From: Rhynchosporium graminicola
Lineage: Eukaryota > Ascomycota > Leotiomycetes > Helotiales > Ploettnerulaceae
Assembly (NCBI GenBank): GCA_900074885.1
Contig: FJUW01000004.1
Coordinates: forward strand, 434,001-498,000
Direction: 5' to 3'
Length of the DNA: 64,000 nt
Shown one piece after another: positions 24,045 through 35,329 of this stretch. The translations under genes were made by a program, and so were the position numbers. The stretch's first letter is position 1. Every line of letters begins with the position of its first letter. The notes beneath the pieces were generated by a model. That model ran no database searches. It was given only the letters and a program-made list of their open reading frames with translations, and had not been told where the DNA came from.

Positions 24045-25342
24045 ATATAATACTAAGATATATAGATACTTAGAACGAGATTTAATTATTATTATTATAA
24101 GTCGATAGTTCTTCTAACTATAGATATTAGAGGATATAAGAAGGTTTATTCGGAACTATAACGCTTATAGAAGGAATAAGATATAGTAAGACTAGAGGTA
24201 AGGATTCCTTAAGCTATTATTATTACTAGACTAAACCTGATAAGAGATTTCTAACGATTTTATTATTAACTTTCTAGAAAGTAAAAGATAAACTAAATTA
24301 ATTATAGTTACTAATTAGCTTAGGAAAGGAATTATATATAATAGATTATTATTAATTAATATAGAAGCTATAATAAAGTAGTTTATATAAGTCTATTATA
24401 GATAATATATATTATTACGCCTAATTATATCTGATTAAGGGAAATAGTTCGTTAGAATATTATAGATATAAGTATATACTTTATTAGAGATTACGCGACG
24501 CCTTTCTACTACTTACTACTCGGAAACTAATAGCTTTATAAAGAGGATAAACTAGATATTAGAGATATACTTACGTATATTCGTAGACTTCGCATAAGAT
24601 AATTAGTTTAATATACTACTATTAGCAGAGGTAGTATTTAATAATCGAGACGCTATATTAATAGAAATAAGCCTTTTCTTTCTGAGTTATAGTTACTATA
24701 TATAATATGTTAATTTAGATATCGAAAACGAACCTATTACTACTACTAATTACTTACTTATTTAAAAAGCGGATACGATCTTAAAGAAGCTATAGGATAC
24801 TAAAGAATAAGTATAAATAGTAATAGTAATAGTATAATAAGTCTAAGAAGAAGTTACTAACTACTACTGCTAGTAAGCCCTAGAGTTTTACAGTCGAAGA
24901 TAAAGTCTAGTTTAGTTTATAGAATATTCGTACGAATTAGCCCGCGAAGAAACTCGATATAAAGCAAGCTAAGTATATAGTACTCGAAGCAGTTAGATCG
25001 TATAGCTACTACTTAGATATACCGCCGGGAATATAGAATATTTTTCATATATAGTTACTATACTTAGCTGCTACTAACATATTACCGAGCTAAGTATAAG
25101 ATAACTCGCAGCTACTGCTAATACTAGTAGCAGATAAAGACGAGTTCGAAGTAGAAGAAATCCTAGCAGAGAGATCCTTTCGATAAGGAGGCTAAATAAA
25201 GAAGAAATATCTAATTAAATAGATAAGTTATATATAACTAAAATAAGAACCGGAAATAGCTCTTACTATTACTATAGTACTTAATAGATAAGAAGAGAAG
25301 AATAGACGAGATAGCCCTGACCTCGAAACAGGAGGGGGTTAA
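24045..25342 (+). pseudogene. Gypsy F pol, 3' half (integrase and chromodomain)
   Basis: Plus-strand Ty3/Gypsy remnant starting abruptly at the right end of Copia E. The integrase core reads DFIINFLESK...LIIVTN (about 24253-24320), LIISD (about 24425) and SETNSFIKRIN (about 24520). A chromodomain-like stretch reads EFEVEEILAERSF...KKKYLIK..SYI..EPEIAL (about 25143-25265). A GGAGGGGG polypurine tract ends at 25338, followed by TTAA and the LTR. Many TAA and TAG stops. Gag, protease and reverse transcriptase are missing. Confidence 0.8.
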
Positions 25343-25559
25343 TATAACGAGTTATACCTATTAGTATACTTAACGCCTAAGGCGTCTACGCTAGTACCTG
25401 ACGTATTATTATACGTGTTCTAATACTACTACTACTAGTAGCCGCGGTATTATCTTTTCTTCGAAGGGAGACTCTTATTCCTCCTTTCTCTTCTTAGTTA
25501 ATTCTCCTTATAATATAGACGAGCTTTTGCACTGCACACTTTGCATTCGCCCCGTGATA
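25343..25559 (+). repeat. LTR of Gypsy F, first copy
   Basis: 217 bp from TATAACGAGTTATACC to CCCCGTGATA, directly after the polypurine tract. Contains the near palindrome AACGCCTAAGGCGT. Confidence 0.7.
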
Positions 25560-25769
25560 AGTTATACTTATTAGTATACTTAACGCCTAAGGCGTCTACG
25601 CTAATACCTAACGTCTTATTATACGTATTCTAATACTATTACTACTAGCGGCCGCGGTATTATCTTTTCTTCGAAGGGAGACTCTTATTCCTCCTTTCCC
25701 TCCTTAGTTAATTCTCCTTATAATATAAACGAGCTTTTGCACTGCATACTTTGTATCCGCCCTGTGATA
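25560..25769 (+). repeat. Second, tandem copy of the Gypsy F LTR
   Basis: 210 bp, about 90 percent identical to 25350-25559, starting AGTTATACTTATTAG and ending CCCTGTGATA. The two copies abut with no internal region, so this is a tandem LTR or an internal LTR duplication. Confidence 0.75.
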
Positions 25770-26007
25770 GCCTTAGTAGCATTAAGCTCTTAATCTATTA
25801 TTAGTCTAGTCTAATTATATAGAATAGTAATAGAACTTAGTAGTATATTTATAAATAGATCTTTACTATTAAATTCCGAATAAGTATTTCTTAGCTTATT
25901 CTTTCTTATTAAAGTCTCCAAAGACTCCTTTAATAATAGTAATAAAGCTTATAATAGTTCGAAAGATAACTCGACTTTTCTTAGTTATAATAATAGAATA
26001 AGCTCTA
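25770..26007 (-). mobile_element. Gypsy #1 gag-region fragment between Gypsy F and Copia B
   Basis: Matches the gag region of H (about 56610-56845) and of Gypsy #2 (32125-32161 plus 32655-32845). It continues at 41463 on the far side of Copia B, which shows both pieces belong to one element. Confidence 0.8.
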
Positions 26008-26237
26008 TATGGTATAAAAGTAAGGCAGGCTTTATTAGTTATAAAAGATCACTTTAAGGTATCAGGAGATGGAGAATTAAAGTAGTCTCTAAATATTAAT
26101 TATAGAGAGCGTTATCCCTTCAGAAGGAAGAGACAAAGCTTACTTTAAATATATAAGGAGATTATATAAGTATATACTAAGCTACATAGGTGATCAGATA
26201 TAACGTGACTATATATAATAAGTGAAAGTATACGATA
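26008..26237 (-). repeat. 3' LTR of Copia B
   Basis: 230 bp, same length as 41233-41462 and 11679-11908. Reads TATGGTATAAAAG to TATACGATA on the plus strand. Confidence 0.88.
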
Positions 26238-26448
26238 TACCCCTTATAGTTATCTCTTAGTATAAAGCTAGAGATTACTATTAACTATACGTATACTTTT
26301 ACCTAGTTAGTGAATATAAAATATCTTAAGTAAGTAAAGAAGCTTCTAAATAGAGAGGGTGAATTCTACTATTTATATAAATTAATAAAAGAGAGTATAG
26401 ATAAAGTACGTGAACTAATTAAAGCCGAGGTAACTATTAATAAGTAAG

Positions 26449-26941
26449 TATAACGTTCCTAGTTCTGACTAGTACGCGGTATATAGGCTCGTTAGTTAGT
26501 ATTAGCTATAAAGTAAAGTAAATAAGAAGTTCGGTTCTTAATTAGAATTAAGATATTATAAGTAGGTATTAATTACTATATGAATTTAAATACGAAGCTC
26601 CTATCTAATAGCAGAAGTACTAGTCTTATATAGAACTTTTATTCCCTTAGGCTAGCTATATAAGATATCTTGCAGAGCGCGTAAGCCCGTAAGACTATCT
26701 AGTAGTCTAGTATATCACGTGATTATAGATCACCTCTAGCTATAATACTATTATTACTATAATATTAGTAGGCGTATAGTACTACTCGCTATTTATACTA
26801 TAAAAATATTAGTGCCTTCCTTTTAATAGTACTAACTCTCTATTAGTACTAAAACCTATCTGGTACTTACTACTAATTAGTACTATTAGTATTCTAGTAC
26901 TAGGATAGTTTTAGTGCTAAGAACTATACCGGTTCGTGATA
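26449..26941 (-). repeat. 3' LTR of Gypsy #2
   Basis: 493 bp, TATAACGTTCCTAG to TTCGTGATA. Keeps the palindrome ATCACGTGAT at 26714-26723. The polypurine-tract complement CTATCCTCCTTCTATC follows at 26942. Confidence 0.88.
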
Positions 26942-27030
26942 CTATCCTCCTTCTATCTTAGCGTGTCCTTATACTTAAGTATACCTAAGGAAATATCGAC
27001 GACTACTTACTGCTGTCTCCTTCTTTTATT

Positions 27031-27610
27031 ATACCCCCCGAACGCTTAACTAAACGAGTCGATTATATTATACTCGGAAGATAAATAGAATTAAGTAGTA
27101 AAATTATAATATTATATACTAGATATAAGAAAATAGAATATAAAGAGTATATATCGCCTCGCGACCTTAAATTAACTTAATATAATTATTATACTAAACT
27201 AAATAAAATATGCGATATTAGAGTTATTAACTATATACTCTTAGCGCGGGACTAAGAATCCTTAGATTCTTAGATTAAGAAAGTTAATATAAAGGAGAAG
27301 GAAGCTATAGCTAAGATTCTTTATCTGAAGAAATAGAAACATTTCTTATACGAAAGGTAGTAAAAGATAATTATTATTAGTCTAAAATCGATAGTTAAGC
27401 TTAATACTCTTAAGGCTTTAGAGAAAGAAGAAAAAGAGAAATAGAAAAGAGAGAGAGAGTATCTAAAGATATTAAGCTAGTAAGCGCGGAACTCTTTAGT
27501 TCTGATATCCCTATCGACTCCTTGTTCGACCTGATGGATACCTAATGGTCGACCTTTCTTTCGACTCTATAGAATGACTCTAAGTAGATCTAAGTTTTAT
27601 TAATAGAAAT
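27031..27610 (+). pseudogene. Antisense accessory frame of the Gypsy #1/H family, copy 2
   Basis: Same position, strand and frame as the copies at 17084 and 51518; begins ATACCCCCCGAACGC, with ATA where copy 1 has ATG. It is the most degraded of the three: it keeps the first half (YTRYK..EYKEYI, about 27113-27150) and RQKIIIISL-like and LDTLKALEKEEKEK-like segments near 27350-27440, with small indels after that. Product unknown. Confidence 0.5.
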
Positions 27611-30600
27611 TAGCTAGTAATACTAGATAGTAAAAGCTTAACTTAAGTTCCTATATATTTTCCGAATATAAGTAGTTCTTCTATTTATTAAGTATCTAAT
27701 AATATCTCTTTTATACTAATAGTCTAGTAGTTCTTCTATATTATATTCTACGAGTAAGTTAACTAGTTTAGTATATATCTTCGAGGCTAGTAGTACTCCT
27801 AGTAGTACTTTTTCTAATAAGGATATATAGAATATTAAGAATATCTTCTTTATTATAATAAGTAGCTAGAGTTTATAATTTAAAAGTCCTTTAACTTATT
27901 TAATTTTAAATAATCTAAGTTTCTTATAATCTAGCTTATTACTTAGTCTTTATATATTAATATTATTTCGTAGAAAGTAAACCCTATCCCCCTCTTATAG
28001 CGTTAGCTTCTAATTATAGTTCTTATTATAATAATATATATTTTTCTCTATTATAAACTAGAGTTCTTCTACGAGTTCCTTATATAGGTCCTAGATATTC
28101 CGGACTTAAATATAAGCTATATTATTATCCTTAATAGTAATATTAAGCTCTCTATAAGCGATAGGTTTATAATTATAATTCGTAAAGAATAATATAACTT
28201 TTATTATTTCTATAGTCGAGCTATTATATACGAACTCTACTAGTAGTAATAGTCTTACCTAATTATTCTATTAATAGTTAATATAATAATATAAGTATAC
28301 TTTAATTACTTAGTTTATTCTTTTATTTTCTCTATTAGTCTAAAGATAGAAAGCTATTAATAGTTTCTGTTTAGTTCTTAAGAACTTTATTAAAATATTC
28401 TAGAACTTTAATATAAATAACTTATCTTAATCCGATATGATTTCTTCGGGTACTCTATACTTAGAGATTACCTCCTTAAAGTATACTTATACTAGGTATT
28501 TAGCTATAAGAGTGAATAAGACTAGTATTAAGATTATATACTTAGTAAGTCTTTCTATAATAATAAGTATTATATTATAGCTAACTTTTATAACCGGGTC
28601 CTTCGATAGCGGTAATAGCCCTATAAAGTCCTATGATATCGATTTCTAATATATTAGTAGTATTAGTATTATAATTATCTACTTATAAGGTATATATTAG
28701 AAAGACTTATTTCTGATATAAGTATTATAGTTAGCTAGTACTTCTTTAACTATATAGTAGATTCCTTCTAACTAATAGTTTCTTAAAATCCTTAGATATA
28801 TTCTTTATATCCTTTAGTATTTATACGCAGGAAGCTCGTATTATTCTTTAATATATACTTTTACTAAGCTTAGCGGAAGCTAAACTTTCTTATGAATTCG
28901 TATAATATTATTCTTAATTATATTTCTTATAATAAGTTCTTTAGTTTTATCTAGAGATAATCTATCTTTTTTCTAAGCTTCTTTCAAGGTATTATATTAA
29001 AGTCTCTTAATTTCTTACTTAATTATAGTAGCTTCTCGGATATTAATAACTATATCTCTATTATATAGCTATTTAAGTAAAGTAGTCTTATTATAGATCT
29101 TATTATTCTTATAACTTAGTAATCTACTTAGAGTATCTACTTATATATTATCTTTTCCCTATATACACTTAATAACTAGATTAGAAGAGGCGAGTTCCTC
29201 GGACTATTAAGCTAATCGATAATTATCTAAGACCTTAGTGATTATAAAGGTTCGAAGATTTATATAATTAGTATAAATAATAACTAGGAACTTAACTCCT
29301 TATAACTATATTTTCTAGTATTTAAGTGCTTTAATAATTACTATAAGTTCTTTCTTTTAGATATTATAATTCTATTTAGCTAGAGATATTTTTTCTGAAA
29401 AGTAAGTAACTAAGTATAGTTATCTTTTATTATCTTACTATAGGTATATTATACTAGTATAAGTATTAGAGGTATCTATTTCTATTATACTTTCCTTGTT
29501 TTTATCGAAACTACATAAGATTAGTTCTTTTATAAATTCTTTCTTAATTCTCTAAAAAGCTTCCTTATATTAGCTAGTCTAAGTAAAAGGAATACTTTTC
29601 CGAGTTAAACTTTTAAGTAGTTTAGTAATTTTAAAGTAATTCTTAATAAATTATCTATAAAAGTTAGTAAAACTTAACTATAATTATATATCTTTAATAT
29701 TCTTTAGCGATTCTTATTTCTTTATAGCTTTAATTTTCTCTAGATTAATACTTATCTTTTCTAAGCGAATAATATATCTTAGGAAAATAACTTATTTAAC
29801 TAAGAATTTATATTTCGATAACTTTAGTTTAGAATCTACTTTATATAGAGCTTCTATAACTTAGGTAATATAGCCTTAGTACGCTTCGATAGTTTCCGAG
29901 TATACTAGGATAGTATCTAGATAATATATAGTAAACTTTCTAATAAAATCTTTAAGAATATTATTATTTTATCTCTAATATATAGCTAGGGTATTAGTTA
30001 AGCTAAATAGTATTATTATATATTCTTATAGCTCTAAGGGTAATACGAAAGTAGTCTTCTACTTATATCTCTTCTTAATTCGGATTAAATTAAATACGTT
30101 ATATTAATCTAACTTAGTATATATCTTTACTTTAGCTAGCTTATCCTATAGGTACTAAGTATTTAGTAAAAAGTATATATCTTTTATAGTCTTATTATTA
30201 ATTATCTAATAGTCTCTATAAGGTCTCCCTTTAGGATCTCCTGCTTTCTTAACTACTAGTATATTAATAATATAAGATAACTTAGATTTCCGAATCTATT
30301 CTTTCTTTATATCTAACTCTTAATACTCTTTATATATCCTTATAGTATTATAGTTATAATAGTAAAGTTTCTCTATAATAAGTATAAATCTATTCTTAAA
30401 GTTTATCTTATAATCCTAGAGTTTATACTTAAGTAGAGCTCTTATATCCTATAGATTCTCGAATAGTTTCGAGAACTTCCTATATAGTTCGAGTAGCTAT
30501 TCTTAAATATTATCTATCTAACTAAGATAATTCCTAGGTTCTATCTAACTAAGAACCTAACTTAACTAGCTAGAGTCTATTAGTATTATTATTAAGGAGA

Positions 30601-33150
30601 TAGAGCTAGCTTCTCTTTTACTAGCTAGTTAATTACGTTTATACTTATAATTACTAAATATAATTCTCTTAGTTACTTAGTCTATACTAAGACTATAGTT
30701 ATATAGCTATAATATTCCTAATACGATATTATATTATCTAGTAAGTATAATATTAAAGTAAAGTATTTCTTTATATCTATTAATAACTATCTTTATTTAT
30801 CTTATCTTTCTATAGACTTATCTATTTATTCCGGCGCTTTTTCTATCTAATAAGATAAAGCGATATAGTTTTAAATTAATAATAATAAGAATATTCTATT
30901 TCTTAATAAAAGTTAACTTTATAAAGCGTCTTATAGCTCCTAAATTAATAAAGGCTTTTATCCTAATATTATCTATAATAACTAGTAAGATTAACTCATC
31001 GAACTCTCTAGTAATAGTAAGCTCTAAGTATAATAGTTCTATTAAGAAGTAATTATATACTTCTTAAATAATTCTCCTTATTATTTTATCTAATTAAGTC
31101 CTAAGGCCGGGTTTATAAGTAATTAAGATATAAGATATATAAAAGTAAAGATTAGCTTAGCTTTAGATCAGATCTAGTATTATTCTCTAATAAGTAGCTT
31201 GTTCTAATAAGTATTATCTTCTCTACTAATAGCGCTCCTCTTCTATTTCCTCGGTAATAGCTTAAGTATCTTTTACTCGAAGGAACTAATCTAGTTATTT
31301 AAACTCTTTTAGTTTCGGTTCTCTTTCGAGGTTGGCTATATAACGATCTAGTTATTCCTCGATATCTTCAGTATTAACTTAGAATATAATAATAGTAGTA
31401 TCGCGATAAGTTGTAATATAGTCTATATCTTAGTTAAGTATATTATAAGTTTAGTAATATTCTATAAAATCGGATTTAGTTCTATTATAAACTTATATTT
31501 TTCTTCTATTATTATAATTTCAAAGAGTCTAATTTTTATTATTATATAGAAGATTATTAATTAAATAGTTTCTTTTATCTATAATACTCTAGCTTTCTTA
31601 GTCTTTATCTAGAAGTTTAATTAAGTTCTCTTCGAATTCTTTACTAGATTTATAAGCTATAAAGTCCTATAAACTCTATTCTGCGCTAGAAGCTTCTTAG
31701 TAATCTAGCTTCCTTTTAGCTAGTCCGAATTCTCTCTTAGGTTTATTCTAAGGTTTTCCTTTCTATTTCTTCTTCTAAGAATAATTATATACGATATATC
31801 CTAGCTTATTATATATATAATATAAGCCCTTATCTCGATATTTATCTTTCTTAGCTTAGCTCTTAGGTCCTCTTTCTACTTTATCTATTTCTATTAGATT
31901 ATAGTAATTATATTTATTATTCAGGTAAAATTAGAAATTTCCTTAATATTTATTATATTATTATAGAAATTAAAGTTTCTAGAGGTAAATAAGTATAAAA
32001 TACTCTCTTTTCTCTTTCGCTTATTCCTAGATTCGTTTATTAATAATAGTAGATAATTTAATTAAGTCTTCTAAGTTATCTAGTTTATTAGTCCTAGAAA
32101 GCTTATCTTTAATATAATCCTTAAAGCCCTAGTAATATTAGGCTCTTAATCTATTATTAATTGTGAAAATTGAAGGTGGAAATCGGCCAAAGGTCAGAAT
32201 AACAGAATAATAGGTGATCAATTTGACTTGCTTTGTTTGCTTGCTTGAAGAGAGCTAACTACAGGAGAGATTCTAGCTACTTATATAGCTATGTGAGCTC
32301 TCTAGAATATTCTATACTACGTAATACAGAACTCCATAGAAGAAGACACGTATACTGTAGAATCATACTACGTTAGTAGTACGTCAGTAGAAACCTCTAG
32401 AAGTACGATATACGTACTTAGAGAGTAGTAAAACTCTATCGAGAACCTTCATGGTAACTCTAATAGAGTATGCAGGGTACAGGCTGTTGACAAGGTACAG
32501 GGTGTAGGTGCCAGGTACAACAAGGTACATGGGCAAGGTACTGAACCAGGTACTAAGACCATGTACTGACATGCTACAGGGTGTGTATGCTAATGCAGGC
32601 AAAACTGCCCAAGGTACTGGTAAACTGACCAAGGTACTAGTTACAAATCCAACATTAATCTAGTCTAATTATATAGAATAGTAATAGAGCTTAGTAGTAT
32701 ATTTATAAATAGATTCTCGCTATCGAATTCCGAGCAGGTACTTCTTAGCTTATTCTTTCTTATTAGGGTCTCTAAAGACTTCTTTAATAATAATAATAAA
32801 ACTTACGATAGTTCGAAAGATAACTCGACTCTTTTCAGTTAAAGTAATAGAATAGGCCTTAGTTAAGTATTAATTAACTAAGTAACTACTTAAGGCCGGT
32901 TCGATCTAGTAAGCTATAGTATTATAGAGGAACGAACTAATCTATAAGACTTTAAGAGAGTTCGCTTCGAACTTATCTTTATTAAAGGCGAAGTATATTT
33001 AATACTAAAAGATAAATTATCCTAAGTTATTATAGTTTCTATAATAAGTATTAAGTAAGTTAACTTAGAGTAAAGTAACTTTATTAGTCTTCTTTATCTT
33101 ATTAACTTAGTATCTTTCTCTTATAACTAATCCTTCTTTAAGAGCTATAT
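27600..33150 (-). pseudogene. Gypsy #2 gag-pol, RIP-inactivated
   Basis: Minus-strand order: gag near 33100-31700 (interrupted by the solo LTR), protease, reverse transcriptase with a degraded YLDD..VYSE box near 29890-29940, RNase H, integrase about 29000-28100, chromodomain-like end about 27740-27600. Collinear with H and more degraded, with many TAA and TAG. Confidence 0.8.
32162..32654 (-). repeat. Solo LTR of the Copia E family inside Gypsy #2
   Basis: 493 bp, the reverse complement of the Copia E LTR (TGTGAAAATTGAAGG to CCAACA on the plus strand), with a perfect 5-bp target duplication TTAAT at 32157-32161 and 32655-32659. No internal region, so it arose by LTR-LTR recombination. It still holds many CA and TG dinucleotides, unlike the surrounding Gypsy DNA, and is the youngest layer of the nest. 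Confidence 0.95.
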
Positions 33151-33188
33151 CGGCCTTACTAATAATACTTTAAGTAAGGTACTTAAAA

Positions 33189-33683
33189 TATAATATTATT
33201 AGTTCTAACTAGTACGCGGTATATAGGCTTATTAGTTAGTATTAGATATAAAGTAAAGTAAATAAGAAGTTCGGTTCTTAATTAGAATTAAGATATTATA
33301 AGTAGGTATTAATTACTATATGAATTTAAATACGAAGCTCCTATCTAATAGCAGAAGTACTAGTCTTATATAGAACCTTTATTCCCTTAAGCTAGCTATA
33401 TAAGATATCTTACAGAGCACGTAAGCCCGTAAGACCGTCTAGCAGTCTAGTATATCACGTGATCCTCTGGATCACCTATAGCTATAATACTATTATTACT
33501 ATAATACAGGTAGGCGTATAGTACTACTCGCTGTTTATATTATAACTGTATTAGTACCTTCCTTTCAATAGTACTAACCCTCTATTAGTACTAAAATCTA
33601 TCTAGTACTTACTACTAGGTTGTACTATCAGTATTCTGGTGCTAGGACGGTTTTAGTACTAAGAACTATACCGGTTCGTGATA
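33189..33683 (-). repeat. 5' LTR of Gypsy #2
   Basis: 495 bp, TATAATATTATTAG to TTCGTGATA, homologous to the other LTRs of the family. Palindrome ATCACGTGAT at 33454-33463. Confidence 0.88.
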
Positions 33684-35329
33684 GTGAGTTATATAAATAA
33701 AGGAAATTATAAAGCTATAGCCTTATATATAATATAAAATCAGCTACTTCTAAGCTTTAAGTAATCGCCGAGTATAAGAGTAAAAGTAAATAGTCGTATA
33801 GAAGCGTTTAATTAAATAAATTGCAAATCGAAATCTAAGTTATATAATTAGAGAGTTATAAATAGTAGTCGTAACTAATTAAGTGATTCCAGGCAGAAGA
33901 AGCTTCCAGATCGAAAAAGCACTCCAGGTAGCTAGCCTTATTTACTTATAAGGGTAGGTAACCGAAGCCTTATAGGTATATGAACCCCTTATCTCGCATA
34001 TAGAGAAGTTCTTCTTCTTTTAAATATAATATACTAAGATTCTCTACGCTTACCTCTCTCTTTCTATTAATAACTTTATTTTAAATCTTCTATTATTATT
34101 ATTATATCTTCTAACTCTCTAAATAAGAGATCGCGAAAAGAGAACTCTTAAGAGTTAGATGTATATCTTATATTATATTATCGTGTCGAAGAATCTCCTG
34201 CTAACTCTAAAAGATCCTTTACGATTAAATCTATTTATTACGATATTATAAGATTATTTTTATTTTTTACTTTAATCTTTTAACTAATAATCTATATAAT
34301 TCGATAGCCCTTACTCTAAGGAAGATATCCCTTCTACTTCTTATCGCTTAGTAGCTTAACTACGAAATAATCCTGAAATCTATTTCTTCTAATCTATTAA
34401 TTATACTAATTAAGATAATAATTCTAAGCTTAAGCTTAAATAGTATAATCCCTTAGATAATCTTTCTAATTACTTTATCCGCGAACTTTCTCTATTCCTC
34501 TAGCGAACTAATTTATCTTCTCGTATACTAAAAGCTCTATTTTCTTCTTTAAAGAAGATTATTATACTTTCCTATAGTTATAAGTCTATTACTATTACCC
34601 TCAGATCTAGAGTAAGGCGTAAGATAAGTAAGTAATCTCTTAATACTAATATTATTTAAATCTAATATCTACTAAGTAAAGAGAATAAAGATCTTTACTA
34701 GAGATATATTAGTATAAGTATAAAGGGAACTAGACTAAAAAGTCGCTACTATATAAATATAGCTATAAAGTTAAAGAGATACTACTCCTATACCTCTTAT
34801 AGCTATATTCCTATTACCTTATAAATAATTACTTACGCTAAGGAGTTTATAGATAGAAAGAGAACTAGTACTAAGGAATCCGTAAGCTTTCTAATGATTC
34901 TGATCTTTTAATACTTTAGCTAATTTACTTAGTTCCTTAAAAACTATTATATAAATCTTCGATAAGTACTTAAAGATATAAAAGCTAAGAGAGCTCTAAA
35001 GAAAAGCAGTAGCGATATAAAGTTAGAATCTGAAGTCGAGATCCTTAATATGAAATCTATTAGACTTAGACTTTCTCTAAAGAAGAGAGATCGTAATAGT
35101 AGTACAGGTAGAGCTTCTACTAGTAAGTTTATAGGGTTATATAGTAGTAGGACTCCTTCTGAGGATAGAAAGTACTATACTAAGTACCGGATTAAGCGCT
35201 AGAAGAATAGATTAGAGTAAGTATTTAATCTTCTTATATGATTATTCGCAGATCCTTAAAAGCTTAGTTTTTTAATCTGAATTTTATATAATAAAAAAAT
35301 ATACTAAGTAAGCGACTTAATACTATATT

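Larger units (their letters stand above)
26449..33683 (-). mobile_element. Gypsy #2, full-length minus-strand element inserted in Copia B
   Basis: LTRs at 26449-26941 and 33189-33683. Flanks GTAAG (26444-26448) and GTGAG (33684-33688) form a 5-bp target duplication differing by one RIP-type G/A transition. The interior is collinear with H in reverse orientation. It carries a solo LTR of the Copia E family in its gag region. Without that insertion it is about 6.7 kb, like H. Confidence 0.9.
26300..35225 (+). pseudogene. Long antisense reading frame in Copia B, split by Gypsy #2
   Basis: Opposite to Copia B pol, one frame covers about 26300-26448 and resumes in register at 33684, after Gypsy #2 and one copy of its target duplication are removed. 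About 560 codons in all, with only TAA, TAG and one TGA as breaks. The first part reads EGEFYYLYKLIKESIDKV and the resumed part SFQIEKALQVASLIYL. The end is basic and serine-rich (KAKRALKKSSSDIK, then LRLSLKKRDRNSS), near 34980-35225. About 34010-34310 is poorer and may hold an intron. I recognise no family. It could be an accessory gene of the element or a host gene it picked up. Confidence 0.5.
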
